Below the pieces are notes generated by a model. It was given only the letters and a program-made list of their open reading frames with translations. It did not search any database and was not told where the DNA came from. Below are positions 15,475 through 16,121 of a stretch of 16,121 nucleotides of DNA, piece by piece. Where the stretch lies: positions 1-16,121 of the forward strand of contig JAVVXB010000038.1 in assembly GCA_036651815.1 (NCBI GenBank), given 5' to 3'. The translations under genes were made by a program, and so were the position numbers. Numbering within the stretch: position 1 is the stretch's first letter; every line of letters starts with the position of its first letter. This DNA comes from JAVVXB01 sp036651815 (GTDB lineage: Bacteria > Bacillota > Clostridia > Christensenellales > CAG-138).

Positions 15475-15551
15475 GTGCCCTGCCCACACAATAATTCTAC
15501 CGTCCTTAGGGTTACGATGATTTGCTCTGTTGTATACTGTTTCCTTGCCAT
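15471..15551 (-). pseudogene. IS3-family orfA fragment (first 25-26 codons)
   Basis: A minus-strand frame from the ATG at 15551, with GGAG eight bases upstream (15560-15563), reads MARKQYTTEQIIVTLRTVEL and then LCGQGT before TGA. This is the start of IS3-family OrfA helix-turn-helix proteins, which usually run to about 90 residues with GQGKT at this place. The match ends at GQG, so the element is cut at about 15475-15478 and cannot make a transposase. Confidence 0.75.
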
Positions 15552-15628
15552 TTCCAAAGCTCCTTTGTTAGTCATTTTATCATCTTTACTAACATTCAAA
15601 CTGGTCCAATTATTGGGGGGGCAGGTCA
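15475..15628 (-). mobile_element. truncated left end of an IS3-family insertion sequence
   Basis: From the tip at 15628, the minus strand reads TGACCTGCCCCCC, a G+C-rich end beginning with TGA as in many IS3-family elements. About 75 bp of leader follow, then the orfA start. The rest of orfA, all of orfB and the other end are absent. The inner boundary is at about 15475. Confidence 0.72.
15601..15628 (-). repeat. putative IS terminal inverted repeat (one end only)
   Basis: The minus strand starts TGACCTGCCCCCC at 15628 and continues to about CTGGTCC on the plus strand at 15601. The partner end is missing, so the exact length of the repeat cannot be set. Confidence 0.55.
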
Positions 15629-15931
15629 TATTGATTGAACAGTATCAAACAACTCCTGATCAATGATTCGAGGATAATCCTTATCACCAATATAATGTGA
15701 ATTGGAAAGTATGTTCGCTAAAGTCTGCTTTCCACAAATAAGATTGTTTCTGGGAGAGGGAATACGCGCGCTTTTTAAAATTTCTGCTATTTCAGCGATA
15801 CTTTGCCCATCGGCATATGCCCGAAAGATTAACTCAACCGCTAATACCTGAACTGGATGCGATTTTATTTGGCTAGCGAGATCGCGTTCATACCCGAAAG
15901 CAATTCGCTTCTGTTCAGAGCAGCTATTCAT
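15626..15931 (-). CDS. recombinase-domain protein, C terminus cut by IS end
   Basis: 101 residues from the ATG at 15931, with AGGAGG four bases upstream (15936-15941). The sequence fits the Recombinase domain (PF07508) of large serine recombinases: IAFGYERD, VELIFRAYADGQSIAEIAEILKSARIPSP, then ILSNSHYIGDKDYPRIIDQELFDTVQ. The N-terminal catalytic resolvase domain with its serine is absent, as in the stand-alone recombinase-domain proteins common in Clostridia. Its role on its own is unclear; DNA binding is likely. The frame ends VQSI followed by TGA, and that TGA is the first three bases of the IS3-type end. The original gene therefore probably continued, and this is a truncated form. It lies downstream of the tRNA-Cys terminator on the same strand. 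Confidence 0.7.
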   Translation of the reverse strand: MNSCSEQKRIAFGYERDLASQIKSHPVQVLAVELIFRAYADGQSIAEIAEILKSARIPSPRNNLICGKQTLANILSNSHYIGDKDYPRIIDQELFDTVQSI

Positions 15932-15990
15932 ATAACCTCCTGCGACAAGATGTCAACATCATTAAAGTATATTTTAACATATTTTACACA

Positions 15991-16025
15991 AGAAAAAGTG
16001 GACAGGATTTTCAACCTGTCCACTT
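15991..16025 (-). terminator. intrinsic terminator of the tRNA-Cys gene
   Basis: On the minus strand AAGTGGACAGG pairs perfectly with CCTGTCCACTT (11 bp, eight-base loop) and is followed by TTTCTTG after the last T pair of the stem. It starts four bases after the CCA end of the tRNA. Confidence 0.9.
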
Positions 16026-16029
16026 AACT

Positions 16030-16103
16030 TGGAGGCGCCACCCAGAATCGAACTGGGGATGAAGGTTTTGCAGACCTCTGCCTTACCGCTTGGCTATGGC
16101 GCC
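16030..16103 (-). tRNA. tRNA-Cys (anticodon GCA)
   Basis: The 74-base gene folds completely. The acceptor stem is GGCGCCA/TGGCGCC, the D arm has GCC/GGC, and the anticodon arm GAGGT-CTGCAAA-ACCTT has GCA in the middle of the loop. The T arm CCCAG-TTCGATT-CTGGG, the discriminator base U typical of tRNA-Cys, and an encoded CCA (16030-16032) complete it. Confidence 0.97.
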
Positions 16104-16121
16104 ACCCATCAATGGGGGAAG

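Noticed and set aside
15475..15666. 63-codon plus-strand frame over the IS end
   Set aside because: It runs opposite the orfA start and through the IS tip, so it is a shadow of the IS sequence.
1..16121. CRISPR array, phage structural genes or toxin-antitoxin pair
   Set aside because: No regularly spaced repeats, cas-like genes, phage proteins or small paired genes were seen; the only repeated unit is the 31-bp hydrolase end.

Overview
The window is bacterial and most likely from an uncultured member of the Bacillota (Clostridia). This is inferred from the lipoprotein signals followed by Thr/Ala/Pro/Glu-rich linkers, strong AGGAGG-type ribosome binding sites, a tRNA with encoded CCA, a stand-alone recombinase-domain gene and an IS3-type remnant. 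No single marker fixes the taxonomy.

Bases 1-5094 hold four co-directional genes for surface enzymes. They are a 5'-truncated alpha/beta hydrolase, a CE1-type esterase lipoprotein, a second copy of the first hydrolase as a lipoprotein, and a DUF1593/Sde182-type lipoprotein with a nucleoside-hydrolase-like fold. The gap 5095-5343 carries the decayed 3' end of a third copy of the hydrolase, including a 31-bp perfect repeat of the intact gene. It also carries two stem-loops.

Bases 5344-12316 hold five tightly spaced genes without export signals: an IUNH-family nucleoside hydrolase, an acetylesterase-like alpha/beta hydrolase, a GH78 alpha-L-rhamnosidase, a GH1 beta-glucosidase and a GT1/MGT-type glycosyltransferase. 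The first block looks like a set of surface esterases that remove acyl groups. The second looks like an intracellular set that deacylates and trims rhamnose- and glucose-containing glycosides. The closing glycosyltransferase is of the kind that glycosylates small molecules. A plant glycoside such as a rutinoside, or an acylated rhamnose-containing oligosaccharide, is a reasonable but untested substrate. No transporter or regulator lies in the window.

Bases 12317-15040 carry a 191-bp spacer with two inverted repeats, a GT39/ArnT-like membrane glycosyltransferase with a ten-T run near its start, and an SGNH-hydrolase lipoprotein.

Bases 15041-16121 are AT-richer and look like a decayed mobile region. 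On the minus strand there is an IS3-family end with 25-26 codons of orfA, an unidentified 49-codon fragment, and a recombinase-domain gene whose stop codon is the first three bases of the insertion sequence. A minus-strand tRNA-Cys(GCA) with its terminator closes the window.
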